Notes: generated from the sequence alone by a model not told the origin. Counted from the first letter of the stretch, positions 1-9,486 are shown. The stretch: DNA of 64,000 nucleotides from Jejubacter calystegiae (GCF_005671395.1 NZ_CP040428.1:2666001-2730000); one strand, 5' to 3'. Translations and numbers: made by a program.

Positions 1-1301
1 AGTCCCAGCGCGGCCCATACCAGTCCCAGCGTCAGGGACGTGGCCTCAAGATTGATCCACAGCACGGCGACGGTGGCGGCGCCCACCAGCGGCAGCACCA
101 GGTAGTGGAACTTCTCTTTGCGGGTTTTATTACGGCCTTCCCGGCGATAGAAGAAGTTAAATACCGAAAGATTAACGAAGGTGAAGGCCACCAGCGCCCC
201 GAAGTTAATCAGCGCCGTGGCGGTCACCAGGTTGAAGAACTGCGCCGACAGCGCGACGATACCCACCATAATCACGTTCAGCGCCGGCGTGCGCCACTTC
301 GGATGTACATAACCAAAGACCCGCTCCGGGAAGACCCGGTCGCGCCCCATCACATACAGCAGTCGCGAGACGCTGGCGTGGGAAGCCAGTCCCGATGCCA
401 GGGTGTTGATAAAGGTGGTACACAGGAAGATTGACTGAAACAGCTTGCCGCCGACGTACAGGGCAATTTCCGGCAGCGCAGCGTCGGGATCCTTAAAACG
501 CGCGTTGTCCGGGAAGAACAGCTGCATGGCGAACGAGGCGACGATAAAGATAAACCCGCCGTAGAGCGCGGTCAGAAATATCGCTTTGGGGATCTTTTTG
601 GCGGCGTCTGGCGTCTCTTCCGAAAGCGTAGTCACTGCATCGAAGCCCAGAAACGAAAAGCAGACAATGGTCGCACCGGTGATAATCGGCAGCAGGTGGG
701 CGTTTTCGCTGATAAACGGCTGTAGCGACCAGACGGTGCCCACTCCTTCGCCGCGCCGTAACCCGTGAACCACCAGGAAGATAAAGACGGCGATAATAGC
801 CACCTGCACCAGCACGAACAGGGTATTAAAGTTGGCGACCAGATTAATGCTTTTCAGGTTAGCCGCGGTCAGGATAATCACAAAACCCACCACCCAGATC
901 CAGGATTCCACTTCCGGGAACAGCGCGGTCAGGTAGATTTTCGCCAGTAGCACGTTAATCATTGGCAGGAACAGATAGTCGAGCAGCGACGACCAGCCCA
1001 CCATAAAGCCAACGTGGGGGCCAATGGACTTTTGAGCGTAGGTATAGGCCGAGCCCGCCTGGGGGAACTGGCGTACCAGCTTGCCGTAGCTGATGGCGGT
1101 AAAGAGCACGCCCGCCAGCGCCAGCAGGTAGGAGGCCGGAACATGGCCGTTGCTGACCCCGGAGACGATGCCGAAGGTATCGAATACCGTCATTGGCGTC
1201 AGATAGGCCAGGCCCATCATCACCACCTGCCAGAGCTTCAGGGATTTGCGCAGCTGCGGTTTGGCGACGGCGGCGGTATTGAGCGAGGTGTTAGTGGACA
1301 T
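1..1301 (-). CDS. puuP: Putrescine importer PuuP (3' end cut by window edge)
   Basis: Inner-membrane APC-family permease that brings putrescine in for the gamma-glutamylation pathway. The reading frame opens at the ATG at 1301 (protein starts [10 protein letters not shown]) behind a G-rich ribosome-binding stretch and stays open to base 1, about 433 codons; E. coli PuuP has 461, so roughly the last 28 residues are missing. The N-terminal block [20 protein letters not shown], the repeated hydrophobic helices and the segment [20 protein letters not shown] match PuuP almost residue for residue. It lies downstream of puuA on the same strand, as in E. coli. The product is confident; the C terminus is simply outside the window. 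Confidence 0.95.
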   Translation of the reverse strand, partial: MSTNTSLNTAAVAKPQLRKSLKLWQVVMMGLAYLTPMTVFDTFGIVSGVSNGHVPASYLLALAGVLFTAISYGKLVRQFPQAGSAYTYAQKSIGPHVGFMVGWSSLLDYLFLPMINVLLAKIYLTALFPEVESWIWVVGFVIILTAANLKSINLVANFNTLFVLVQVAIIAVFIFLVVHGLRRGEGVGTVWSLQPFISENAHLLPIITGATIVCFSFLGFDAVTTLSEETPDAAKKIPKAIFLTALYGGFIFIVASFAMQLFFPDNARFKDPDAALPEIALYVGGKLFQSIFLCTTFINTLASGLASHASVSRLLYVMGRDRVFPERVFGYVHPKWRTPALNVIMVGIVALSAQFFNLVTATALINFGALVAFTFVNLSVFNFFYRREGRNKTRKEKFHYLVLPLVGAATVAVLWINLEATSLTLGLVWAALG

Positions 1302-1687
1302 GGCGCGCCCCCCCTTTGCCGGTAACGATTTGCTGTAGTGTGATCCTTATTGCAAACCGCCTTAGCAAGGGGGTAAATCGCGCTGTCGGGAACCAGGGAA
1401 ACGCGCCGGTATTCAGGCATTCAGTTGGCCCATATTCACTGTGGCCCGGGCGCAGGCCCTTAAGCGGCGGGTAAGCTGAGAACGGCATCATGTTCTTTCC
1501 TCGTCAAAATCTGTCTGTTATCGGAAGACCCGCTGCCGCCTGCGCTCCCTGGACGGCATTCGGAAAATGTCCCTGCGAACGTCGGCTGTGGTGGGCCTCG
1601 CGTTGGGAAAATTATGACGGCCCGGTTCCACTCAGGCCGCATGATGCTACTGATTATTTGCCCCCGACGGGAGCGTTTTTTACGCCC
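1302..1687. other. puuA-puuP intergenic stretch
   Basis: There are 386 bases without a credible gene between the end of puuA and the start of puuP. Short open frames here have no family resemblance and overlap on both strands. An inverted repeat (ACGCC / GGCGT) straddles the puuA stop codon, but its T-run is on the plus strand, so it is not a convincing terminator for puuA. The stretch probably holds a promoter or leader for puuP; I could not assign a PuuR site in it. Confidence 0.4.
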
Positions 1688-3106
1688 TCAGGCGTTTTTT
1701 AGCATCCAGTCGATTTCGGTGTCGGTAATCAGACGTTCGAACTGGGTGAGTTCGTCGTTTTTACAGGCCAGCCAGACGTGGCTGAAGCGTTCCCCCAGCT
1801 GCTCGCGCAGCGTCTGATGGCTGGCGAAGGTCGATAGCGCATCGCTCTGACGAATGGGAAAGGGCACGCCTTCCTGTTCCAGACCGTTGCCTTCCACCCG
1901 TGACGGCAGCGGCAGTGTGTTGTCCAGACCGTGCAATATGCCGGCCAGTATCGCGGCCATCACCAGGTAGGGGTTGGCATCGGCGCCCGCCACCCGGTAT
2001 TCCACCCGGTGGTTGTTGCGATCGCCGCAGGGAATACGCAGCGCTACGGTGCGGTTGTTGTGGCCCCAGGAGGCCTGAGTCGGTACGTACATGCCGGGCT
2101 GAAAGCGACGCCAGGAGTTCACATTCGGCGCCAGAAGCGTCATGGAGGCGGGCATCAGATCGATCATACCGGCCAGCGCGCGCTTCAGTAGCGCCGAATC
2201 TTCGCCGTTATCGTCCGCCAGTACGTTGTGGCGCTGGCTGTCGACCAGGCTGATATGGATGTGCATACCGCTGCCGGCGTGCTCTTCGTACGGCTTGGCC
2301 ATGAAGGTGGCGTGCATATCGTGTTTTTCCGCCACCACTCGCACCAGGCGCTTAAGGGCCAGGGCGTCGTCACAGGCATCCAGCACGTTATCGGTATGGT
2401 TAAGGTTGATTTCGAACTGTCCGGGAGAGGCTTCGGCTACCGCACCGTCGGCGGGAATGAGCTGCAGGCGGGCCAGCTCGTCGATGTCGTTCAGTACCCG
2501 GGCGAAGTGATTCAGGTTATCCACCGAATAGACCTGACTCTGGGTATTGCGGTCCTGGGTGCCTGGGGCGCAGGGGGGTTGCAGATAGCCGTCGGCATCG
2601 CGTTGCTTATCCAGCAAATAGAACTCCATCTCTACCGCTACCACGGGGAACAGGCCGCGGCTGCGCAGCTGCTGCCAGAGCCGGTTGACAACGTTCCGTG
2701 GTTCAACGTCAAAGGGAGTGCCATCTTCATCCAGCATCGTCAGCAGCAGCTGGGCGATGGTTTGTGGTTCGGCGGCAGAAGGGGTCAGAGTGCCCGGCAC
2801 CGGGATACAGGTGCGATCCGGTTCTCCCAGCGCCTGGCCCAGCCCGGTCTCTTCGACCACGTTGCCCAGAATGTCCATGGCGAACACCGATGCCGGAAAA
2901 TAGCAGCCTTTGTCCAGTTTATGCAGGCCGGAGACCGGAATACGCTTGCCGCGGAAGCAACCGTTAAGGTCGGTCAACAGCACATCCACGTACTGGGTTT
3001 CCGGATAGCGTTCCAGATAGCGTTTTACCTCAAGGCCGAACGCGCTACTTCGCCTCTCTTCAGAATGCTGAATAAAGCTCTCAACTTCCAGGATATTGGT
3101 TTCCAT
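1688..3106 (-). CDS. puuA: Gamma-glutamylputrescine synthetase
   Basis: ATP-dependent ligase of the glutamine-synthetase fold that joins glutamate to putrescine, the first step of the Puu pathway in the cytoplasm. It has 472 residues, the E. coli PuuA length. The glutamine-synthetase core is visible: the metal-binding MEFYLL segment, the block GSGMHIHISLVDSQ, and the nucleotide/metal segment RVEYRVAGADANPYLVMAAI. The N terminus METNILEVESF is the expected one. It is transcribed away from puuD across a shared control region and is followed by puuP on the same strand. Confidence 0.96.
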   Translation of the reverse strand: METNILEVESFIQHSEERRSSAFGLEVKRYLERYPETQYVDVLLTDLNGCFRGKRIPVSGLHKLDKGCYFPASVFAMDILGNVVEETGLGQALGEPDRTCIPVPGTLTPSAAEPQTIAQLLLTMLDEDGTPFDVEPRNVVNRLWQQLRSRGLFPVVAVEMEFYLLDKQRDADGYLQPPCAPGTQDRNTQSQVYSVDNLNHFARVLNDIDELARLQLIPADGAVAEASPGQFEINLNHTDNVLDACDDALALKRLVRVVAEKHDMHATFMAKPYEEHAGSGMHIHISLVDSQRHNVLADDNGEDSALLKRALAGMIDLMPASMTLLAPNVNSWRRFQPGMYVPTQASWGHNNRTVALRIPCGDRNNHRVEYRVAGADANPYLVMAAILAGILHGLDNTLPLPSRVEGNGLEQEGVPFPIRQSDALSTFASHQTLREQLGERFSHVWLACKNDELTQFERLITDTEIDWMLKNA

Positions 3107-3150
3107 GATTCACCATCGTTGTCTTGGTTGCGAACGGTTTGGACGACTGT

Positions 3151-3165
3151 TAAATATAATGTCCG
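3151..3165. promoter_or_regulatory. Candidate PuuR operator in the puuA-puuD divergent region
   Basis: The 15 bases TAAATATAATGTCCG match 11 of 15 positions of the site reported for E. coli PuuR (AAAATATAATGAACA), with the central AAATATAATG intact. It sits 44 bp upstream of puuA and 154 bp upstream of puuD, where the repressor is expected to act on both directions. Other AT-rich look-alikes occur nearby, so the exact set of operators is uncertain. Confidence 0.5.
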
Positions 3166-3319
3166 TTCTGTTGAATTTGTATCCAGTCAATATGTTTGTC
3201 AAATGTTAATTTAAGTTTGAAAAATGGTTATTGCACTGCTAGATTGTGAAAATATTGAACGGAAAGTGGCAAAATGGAAGTGTTTTGGAAATAATTTAGT
3301 CCAGCATGTGAGGCCGATC

Positions 3320-4084
3320 ATGGGCAATATATTTGACATACCGACTATTGGTGTTGTGATGTGCAGGAACAGGATTAAGGGACACGAGTCCCAGACCCTG
3401 CAAGAAAAGTACCTGGATGCGGTTTTATTTGCTGGCGGTCTGCCGATTGCGCTACCGCATGCGCTGGCTGAACCCCAGCTTCTGGTGGCGCTACTGCCCA
3501 AACTCGACGGTATTTTCCTGACCGGAAGCCCCAGCAACGTGCAGCCGCACCTTTATGGTGAAAACGGCGATGAGCCTGACGCCGATCCCGGGCGTGATCT
3601 TCTGAGCATGGCGCTAATCGACGCCGCGCTCGAAAGGCGCATCCCCCTTTTCGCCATCTGCCGGGGGATGCAGGAACTGGTTGTCGCCACCGGGGGGACT
3701 CTGTATCGTCGCCTGTTTGACGAACCGGCGTTTCTCGAACACCGCGAGGATCCGGAACTTCCGGTGGAACAGCAGTATGCGCCTTCCCACGAAGTGCAGG
3801 TGCAATCGGGCGGGTTACTTTCGCGTTTGATACCGGGATGCAGTACCTTTTGGGTGAACTCATTACACGGGCAGGGTGCGAAAACGTTAGGCCCGCGGTT
3901 GTGTATTGAGGCGCGCGCGCAGGATGGACTGGTAGAGGCGGTCAGCGTTCACGACCATCCCTGGGCGCTGGGCGTGCAGTGGCATCCGGAATGGAACAGT
4001 CGCGAGTATGAACTTTCGCGTCTGCTGCTGGCGGGCTTTATCAGCGCCTGTCAGAACTATCACGCTGAAAAACAGCAGGTTTGA
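3320..4084 (+). CDS. puuD: Gamma-glutamyl-GABA hydrolase
   Basis: Class-I glutamine-amidotransferase-like hydrolase that releases GABA and glutamate from gamma-glutamyl-GABA. An upstream ATG at 3224 is open, but the start at 3320 (MGNIFDIPTIGVVMCRN) gives 254 residues, exactly the E. coli length, and has a GAGG ribosome-binding site. The nucleophile is Cys114 in FAICRGMQEL and the partner His222/Glu224 lie in WHPEW. It opens the rightward puuDRCB operon, with puuR 24 bp downstream. Confidence 0.95.
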   Translation: MGNIFDIPTIGVVMCRNRIKGHESQTLQEKYLDAVLFAGGLPIALPHALAEPQLLVALLPKLDGIFLTGSPSNVQPHLYGENGDEPDADPGRDLLSMALIDAALERRIPLFAICRGMQELVVATGGTLYRRLFDEPAFLEHREDPELPVEQQYAPSHEVQVQSGGLLSRLIPGCSTFWVNSLHGQGAKTLGPRLCIEARAQDGLVEAVSVHDHPWALGVQWHPEWNSREYELSRLLLAGFISACQNYHAEKQQV

Positions 4085-4108
4085 CCATAATTTTAAGGAA
4101 ATACGCAT

Positions 4109-4666
4109 ATGAGCGATCAGGCCCTGGCTCCGGGGAAGCGTCTGGCGGAAATTCGCCAGCAGCTGGGTCTTTCACAGCGCCGGGTGGCGGAACTGTCGGG
4201 GTTAACCCACAGCGCCATCAGCACCATCGAACAGGACAAGGTCAGTCCCGCCATCAGTACCCTGCAAAAATTGCTCAGGGTGTATGGACTGTCGTTGTCG
4301 GAGTTCTTTGCCGAGTCGGATAAACCCGACCAGCCCAGGGTGGTGATTGAACAGCAGGATCTGATCGAGATCGGCAGCCAGGGGGTATCGATGAAGCTGG
4401 TGCATAACGGCAACCCCGAGAGGCAGCTCGCCATGATGTTTGAAACCTATCAGCCTGGCACCACGACAGGGGAGCGGATTAAGCACCAGGGGGAAGAGAT
4501 AGGTACGGTGCTGGAAGGCGAAGTGGTACTGACCATCAGCGGTCAGAGCTACCACCTGACCGCCGGGCAGAGCTATGCCATCAACACCGGAATTCCCCAC
4601 AGCTTTAGCAATACATCGGCGGGTATCTGCCGCATTATCAGCGCGCATACCCCCACCACATTCTGA
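4109..4666 (+). CDS. puuR: Puu operon repressor PuuR
   Basis: Transcriptional repressor of the puu genes, relieved by putrescine. It has 185 residues, as in E. coli: an N-terminal XRE-type helix-turn-helix (about residues 8-62, including LGLSQRRVAELSGLTHSAIS) and a C-terminal cupin sensor domain (about 105-178, including GEEIGTVLEGEVVLTI). It follows puuD closely and precedes puuC by 135 bp, so it is autoregulated within the operon it controls. Confidence 0.96.
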   Translation: MSDQALAPGKRLAEIRQQLGLSQRRVAELSGLTHSAISTIEQDKVSPAISTLQKLLRVYGLSLSEFFAESDKPDQPRVVIEQQDLIEIGSQGVSMKLVHNGNPERQLAMMFETYQPGTTTGERIKHQGEEIGTVLEGEVVLTISGQSYHLTAGQSYAINTGIPHSFSNTSAGICRIISAHTPTTF

Positions 4667-4676
4667 TTTCTAAAGT

Positions 4677-4695
4677 GGCCTGATTCATTCAGGCC
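4677..4695 (+). terminator. Hairpin between puuR and puuC (attenuator-like)
   Basis: GGCCTGA-TTCAT-TCAGGCC forms a 7-bp stem with a 5-base loop just after puuR, followed by TTTGG and a later TTTT rather than a clean T-run. It could lower transcription into puuC or protect the upstream mRNA. A second GC-rich hairpin follows near 4727-4745. Confidence 0.4.
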
Positions 4696-4801
4696 TTTGG
4701 CTGGCTTTTACGGGAAATATTTCCCGGGGCCGCCTGCGGCCGCCTTTTGCCGCAAACAGAGCGATGACCTGTTATATCCAATTGAAAATTAAGGGGTAAT
4801 T

Positions 4802-6292
4802 ATGGACTTCCATTCACAGGAATACTGGCAGGAAAAGGCGCGTCATTGCGTGCCGGAAGGGCGTCTGTTTATTAACGGTGAATATTGCGCGGCCCGGGAC
4901 GGAACAACCTTTGCCTGTATTAATCCTGCCACCGGCCAGACTCTGGTCGAGGTGGCACGCGGCAAAAAGGAGGACGTGGACAGGGCGGTGGCCGCCGCGC
5001 GGGCGGTCTTCGAACGCGGCGACTGGTCCCGGGCGGCGCCTGCGCAGCGCAAGGCGGTGCTCAACCGGCTGGCCGATTTAATGACGCAGCACGCCGAAGA
5101 GCTGGCGCTGCTGGAAACCCTGGATACTGGCAAACCGATTCGCCATAGCCTGCGCGACGATATTCCCGGCGCCGTGCGCGCCATTCGCTGGTACGCCGAA
5201 GCTATCGACAAGGTCTATGGCGAAGTGGCGAACACCGGGGAGGATGCCCTGGCGCTGATCGTTCGCGAACCGGCAGGCGTGGTGGCCGCAGTGGTGCCGT
5301 GGAACTTCCCGCTGATGCTGGCCTGCTGGAAGCTGGGGCCCGCTCTGGCAGCGGGCAACAGCGTGGTGCTGAAACCGTCGGAGAAGTCTTCACTCAGTGC
5401 GCTGCGCCTGGCGGCGCTGGCGCAGCAGGCGGGGCTGCCGGACGGCGTGCTCAGCGTGATTAGCGGCTACGGCCATGAAGCCGGGCAGGCGCTGTCGCAG
5501 CATATGGATGTCGACGTGATGGCCTTTACCGGCTCCGGACGCACCGGGCGCCAGCTACTGCGTGACGCTGGCGACAGCAATATGAAACGCGTCTGGCTGG
5601 AAGCGGGCGGCAAGAGCGCCAACATCGTTTTCGCCGACTGCCCGGATCTGGAAAAAGCCGCCGCCGCTACGGCCGCGGGCATCTTCTATAACCAGGGACA
5701 GGTGTGCATTGCCGGTACTCGCCTGCTGGTAGAAGAGAGCATTGCCGACCGTTTCCTGGAACTGTTGAAGCAGCAGGCGCAAAACTGGCTGCCGGGGGAT
5801 CCTCTCGATCCCGCATGCGCCATGGGTACGCTAATTGACAGCGCTCACGCTGACAGCGTGCACGGTTTTATCCGCGACGGTGAAAACAGCGGCGCGCAGC
5901 TACTGCTGGACGGGCGTGACTGTGAGCAGGTCGCGAGCCTGGGACCAACTATCTTCGCGGTCAGCGACCCGACCCTGCGTCTGTCCCGGGAAGAGATTTT
6001 CGGCCCGGTGCTGGTGGTCACGCGCTTCGACAGCGAAGCGCAGGCGCTGGCGCTTGCCAATGACAGCGACTACGGCCTGGGTGCGGCGGTCTGGACCCGC
6101 GATCTCTCCCGGGCGCATCGCCTGAGCCGCCGTCTGAAGTCCGGGGCGGTATTTGTGAATAACTACAACGACGGCGATATGACGGTGCCTTTCGGCGGAG
6201 TGAAGCAGAGCGGCAACGGACGCGATAAATCACTGCACGCGCTGGATAAATTCAGCGAACTGAAAACCATCTGGATTGCTCTGGAGTGTTAA
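4802..6292 (+). CDS. puuC: Gamma-glutamyl-gamma-aminobutyraldehyde dehydrogenase
   Basis: NAD(P)-dependent aldehyde dehydrogenase that oxidises gamma-glutamyl-gamma-aminobutyraldehyde to gamma-glutamyl-GABA. It has 496 residues against 495 in E. coli. The catalytic Cys302 is in QGQVCIAGTR and the general base Glu267 in LEAGGKS; the coenzyme block PWNFPLMLACWKLGPALAAG is intact. An AAGGGG ribosome-binding site precedes the ATG. The stop codon lies 2 bp before puuB. Confidence 0.96.
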   Translation: MDFHSQEYWQEKARHCVPEGRLFINGEYCAARDGTTFACINPATGQTLVEVARGKKEDVDRAVAAARAVFERGDWSRAAPAQRKAVLNRLADLMTQHAEELALLETLDTGKPIRHSLRDDIPGAVRAIRWYAEAIDKVYGEVANTGEDALALIVREPAGVVAAVVPWNFPLMLACWKLGPALAAGNSVVLKPSEKSSLSALRLAALAQQAGLPDGVLSVISGYGHEAGQALSQHMDVDVMAFTGSGRTGRQLLRDAGDSNMKRVWLEAGGKSANIVFADCPDLEKAAAATAAGIFYNQGQVCIAGTRLLVEESIADRFLELLKQQAQNWLPGDPLDPACAMGTLIDSAHADSVHGFIRDGENSGAQLLLDGRDCEQVASLGPTIFAVSDPTLRLSREEIFGPVLVVTRFDSEAQALALANDSDYGLGAAVWTRDLSRAHRLSRRLKSGAVFVNNYNDGDMTVPFGGVKQSGNGRDKSLHALDKFSELKTIWIALEC

Positions 6293-6294
6293 TC

Positions 6295-7575
6295 ATGACT
6301 GAACATACCGAAAGTTATTATGCCGCCAGCGCTAACGAATATGCGCCGTTTCCCGCCCTGACGGAGTCCATTCACTGTGATGTCTGCGTGGTGGGCGGCG
6401 GTTTTACCGGGCTCTCATCGGCGTTGCATCTTGCCGAGCAGGGCTATGACGTGGTGGTTCTGGAATCTGCGCGGGTCGGTTTCGGCGCCAGCGGGCGCAA
6501 CGGTGGGCAGTTGGTAAACTCCTACAGCCGTGATATCGATGTGATTGAAAGCAGCTATGGAGCCGATGCCGCAAAAATGCTGGGCAGCATGATGTTCGAA
6601 GGCGGTGAGATTATCCGCGAGCGCATCAGTCGCTACCGGATCGACTGCGACTACCGCGAAGGTGGGCTGTTTGTCGCTCTGAATCACCGGCAGATGTCGA
6701 CACTGGAAGAGCAGAAGGCCAACTGGGAGCGTTACGGCAATAGCCAGTTAACGCTGCTGGATGAAGAAGCTATCGGCCGCGAAGTGGCGAGCGAGCGCTA
6801 CGTCGGTGCGCTGCTCGATCGCAGCGGTGGCCATATTCACCCGCTCAATCTGGCGATTGGCGAGGCTCAGGCCATCAAACTGAATGGCGGACGGATTTTC
6901 GAACAGTCGCCGGTGGTGAAAATCGAACATGGTTCACCGGCGATCGTAAAAACGGCCCACGGCCAGGTAACGGCGCGCTATGTGTTGATTGCTGGTAACG
7001 CCTATCTGGGCGATAAGCTGGAGCCTAAACTTGCGAAGCGCAGCATGCCGTGCGGCACGCAGATTGTCGCTACCGCGCCGCTGCCCGCCGATGTGGCGAA
7101 AAAGCTTATACCAGCCAATTACTGCGTTGAGGACTGTAACTACCTGCTGGATTACTATCGCCTGACGGCGGACAACCGGCTGCTGTACGGCGGCGGCGTG
7201 GTCTATGGCGCCCGGGATCCGGATGACGTGGAACGTCTGATCGTCCCGAAGATGTTGAAGACTTTCCCGCAGCTGGAAGGGGTGAAGGTAGACTACCGCT
7301 GGACCGGCAATTTCCTGCTTACCATGTCGCGGATGCCGCAGTTTGGGCGGCTGGAGAATAATATCTATTACATGCAGGGCTACAGCGGGCACGGCGTGAC
7401 CTGTACCCACCTGGCCGGCAGACTGATCGCCGAAGCGCTGCGCGGCGATGCCGAACGCTTCGACGCCTTCGCCCGTCTGCCGCACTATCCGTTCCCGGGG
7501 GGCCGCAACCTGCGCATTCCCTTTACCGCTATGGGAGCCGCGTACTACAGTCTGCGGGACCGGCTGGGCGTGTAG
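6295..7575 (+). CDS. puuB: Gamma-glutamylputrescine oxidase
   Basis: FAD-dependent oxidase of the DAO superfamily that converts gamma-glutamylputrescine to the aldehyde with release of ammonia and hydrogen peroxide. The start at 6295 (MTEHTESYYAAS) gives 426 residues, the E. coli length; an in-frame ATG at 6286 would overlap puuC and is less likely. The dinucleotide-binding GGGFTG is at residues 34-39. It is the last puu gene here: a terminator follows, and the GABA aminotransferase gene puuE found next in E. coli is absent. Confidence 0.95.
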   Translation: MTEHTESYYAASANEYAPFPALTESIHCDVCVVGGGFTGLSSALHLAEQGYDVVVLESARVGFGASGRNGGQLVNSYSRDIDVIESSYGADAAKMLGSMMFEGGEIIRERISRYRIDCDYREGGLFVALNHRQMSTLEEQKANWERYGNSQLTLLDEEAIGREVASERYVGALLDRSGGHIHPLNLAIGEAQAIKLNGGRIFEQSPVVKIEHGSPAIVKTAHGQVTARYVLIAGNAYLGDKLEPKLAKRSMPCGTQIVATAPLPADVAKKLIPANYCVEDCNYLLDYYRLTADNRLLYGGGVVYGARDPDDVERLIVPKMLKTFPQLEGVKVDYRWTGNFLLTMSRMPQFGRLENNIYYMQGYSGHGVTCTHLAGRLIAEALRGDAERFDAFARLPHYPFPGGRNLRIPFTAMGAAYYSLRDRLGV

Positions 7576-7584
7576 CGGCTTACG

Positions 7585-7633
7585 CTTCCGTCGCCGTGGG
7601 CCGACAGCGCAAGGGCGGCGGAAGGGTTTTCTT
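7585..7633 (+). terminator. Terminator of the puuDRCB operon
   Basis: CTTCCGTCGCC (7585-7595) pairs with GGCGGCGGAAG (7614-7624) with one mismatch, and GGTTTTCTTT follows. It lies 10 bp after the puuB stop. Confidence 0.75.
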
Positions 7634-7749
7634 TATGGCGCCGAATCAAATCTATGACTCGCTTATTGATCTCCTGCCCCTCTGCGCGCAGCATAGCCTG
7701 TTGAAAAATAACAAACGCAACCTATCCCCGGCACAAACAGGAGCTCACC

Positions 7750-8835
7750 ATGAATAGTGGACATCGCTTCCACGCGCAGACGTTGCACGACTTTATCCAG
7801 GCTATTTTCCGTCAGATGGGTAGCCATGAGCAGGAGGCGCAGCAGGTTGCCGATCATCTGATCGCCGCAAACCTTGCCGGACACGATTCGCACGGCATTG
7901 GGATGATCCCCAGCTATATCCGCTCATATTCACTGGGACATCTGCAAATTAACCAGCATGCCAGCGTGGTGAAAGACGCCGGTGCGATTGTGACGCTGAA
8001 CGGCAATGGCGCCTTTGGTCAGGTGGCGGCCCACGAGGCGATGGCGCTTGGCATCGACAAAGCGCGTGAGTTCGGTATTGCGGCCGTCGCCCTGCACAAT
8101 TCCCACCATATCGGACGTATTGGCTACTGGGCTGAACAGTGCGCAGCGGCGGGTTTCGTCTCTGTTCATTTTGTTAACGTGGTGGGTAATCCGATGGTTG
8201 CGCCATTTAATGGCCGCGATAGCCGGTTCGGAACCAACCCGTTCTGCGTTGTTTTCCCGCGCAAAAACGACTTCCCGCTACTGCTGGATTACGCCACCAG
8301 CGCTATCGCTTTCGGTAAAACGCGCGTGGCCTGGCACAAAGGCGTTTCGGTGCCGGAAGGGTGCCTGATTGACGCAGACGGGATACCGACTACCGATCCC
8401 GCCGTGATGCAGGTTTCGCCATTAGGTTCGCTGTTGACCTTCGCACAGCATAAAGGCTATGCCCTGGCGGCGATGTGCGAAATTATGGGCGGAGCGCTTT
8501 CCGGCGGGAAAACCACCCATCAGGAGACATTGCAGGATAGCGCGGACGCCATCCTCAACTGCATGACGACAATTATCATCAATCCGGAACTGTTCGGCGC
8601 GCCGGACTGCGAACAGCAGACCGAGGCCTTTGCCGGGTGGGTTAAAGCGTCGCCGCATGCCGACGATGCGCCGATTCTGTTACCCGGCGAATGGGAAGTG
8701 AATACCCGGCGGGAACGTCTGGAGCAGGGCATTCCGCTGGATGCCGGTAGCTGGCAGGCGATTTGTGAAGCGGCGCAGCAGGTGGGCATGAGCGAAGAGA
8801 GGCTACAGACGTTTCGCCAGCGGCTGGGATGCTGA
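7750..8835 (+). CDS. hcxB: Hydroxycarboxylate dehydrogenase B (YbiC family)
   Basis: NAD(P)H-dependent 2-oxoacid/2-hydroxyacid oxidoreductase of the Ldh_2 (malate/L-lactate dehydrogenase-2) family. At 361 residues it closely follows E. coli HcxB/YbiC through the whole chain, for example GHDSHGIGMIPSY, LHNSHHIGRIGYWAEQCAAA and GTNPFCVVFPRK. An AGGAG ribosome-binding site precedes the ATG. It stands alone behind the puu terminator. The enzyme family is secure; the physiological substrate is not shown by the sequence. Confidence 0.9.
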   Translation: MNSGHRFHAQTLHDFIQAIFRQMGSHEQEAQQVADHLIAANLAGHDSHGIGMIPSYIRSYSLGHLQINQHASVVKDAGAIVTLNGNGAFGQVAAHEAMALGIDKAREFGIAAVALHNSHHIGRIGYWAEQCAAAGFVSVHFVNVVGNPMVAPFNGRDSRFGTNPFCVVFPRKNDFPLLLDYATSAIAFGKTRVAWHKGVSVPEGCLIDADGIPTTDPAVMQVSPLGSLLTFAQHKGYALAAMCEIMGGALSGGKTTHQETLQDSADAILNCMTTIIINPELFGAPDCEQQTEAFAGWVKASPHADDAPILLPGEWEVNTRRERLEQGIPLDAGSWQAICEAAQQVGMSEERLQTFRQRLGC

Positions 8836-8910
8836 ATTAACCGTTAGCAGGTAGCGGCCGCGCCTCCAATAGCGGCCTGGCGAATTATGTCACTGCGGCT
8901 GCAGAGGAAA

Positions 8911-8930
8911 GTATATACTGTATCGCATAC
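8911..8930 (+). promoter_or_regulatory. Candidate ccdAB promoter/operator
   Basis: GTATATAC (8911-8918) is palindromic and contains a -10-like TATACT (8914-8919); a second GTAT...ATAC pair follows at 8920-8930. The position, 27-46 bp before ccdA, suits an autoregulated toxin-antitoxin promoter. No strong -35 was seen. Confidence 0.45.
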
Positions 8931-8956
8931 CCGAATTACATACCGGAGCGTGCATC

Positions 8957-9175
8957 ATGAAACAGCGGATCACCGTGACCGTCGACAGCGATCACTACCA
9001 GCAGCTTAAGGAGGCCGGGGTCAATATCTCAGGACTGGTCAGCGCCGCCATGGAACAGGAAGCCCGGCGGTTGCGCGCCGAACGCTGGCGGGCCGAAAAC
9101 CTTGAAGGGATGGCCGAGGTCGCCCGCTTTATCGAACAGAATGGCTCGTTTGCCGATGAAAACAGGGACTGGTGA
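8957..9175 (+). CDS. ccdA: Antitoxin CcdA
   Basis: Labile antitoxin of a type II module; it neutralises CcdB and represses its own promoter. It has 72 residues, the same as F-plasmid CcdA, and the similarity runs end to end: [12 protein letters not shown] at the N terminus (ribbon-helix-helix DNA-binding domain) and [20 protein letters not shown] at the C terminus (the toxin-binding tail). The stop codon is followed after one base by the ccdB start, typical of this pair. Confidence 0.95.
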   Translation: MKQRITVTVDSDHYQQLKEAGVNISGLVSAAMEQEARRLRAERWRAENLEGMAEVARFIEQNGSFADENRDW

Positions 9176-9176
9176 G

Positions 9177-9485
9177 ATGCAGTACCGTGTCTATGCCTAT
9201 AAGCGGAAGGAGAGCCGCTACCGCCTGTTCGTCGACGTCCAGAGCGATATAGTGGATACCCCAGGCCGAAGAATGGTGATCCCATTGGTTAGCGCCAGCC
9301 TGCTGTCAGAGCGCGTTTCCCGTGAACTGTATCCGGTGGTTCGATTCGACGGTGATGACTACCGACTAATGACCACTGATATGGCCAGCGTGACCATCGC
9401 CGTGACTGGCCGGGAACTGGCCGATCTCAGCCATTATGAGAATGCGATTAAGGATGCGATAAATCTGATGTTCTGGGGGATCTGA
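9177..9485 (+). CDS. ccdB: Gyrase-poisoning toxin CcdB
   Basis: Toxin that traps DNA gyrase on cleaved DNA. The ATG at 9177 gives 102 residues against 101 for F CcdB, starting [20 protein letters not shown] and ending in NLMFWGI; the C-terminal Trp-Gly-Ile needed for gyrase poisoning in F CcdB is kept. An open frame extends upstream to 9102 but overlaps ccdA and is not used. The toxin looks intact. The pair resembles the plasmid form more than a decayed chromosomal relic. Confidence 0.95.
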   Translation: MQYRVYAYKRKESRYRLFVDVQSDIVDTPGRRMVIPLVSASLLSERVSRELYPVVRFDGDDYRLMTTDMASVTIAVTGRELADLSHYENAIKDAINLMFWGI

Positions 9486-9486
9486 G

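Noticed and set aside
1671-1700. Terminator for puuA at the ACGCC/GGCGT inverted repeat
   Set aside because: The T-run lies on the plus strand, where no gene ends; on the minus strand the stem is followed by A residues and it overlaps the puuA stop codon.
2228-3214. 328-codon plus-strand open frame over puuA
   Set aside because: Lies opposite the clearly conserved puuA gene and has no independent support.
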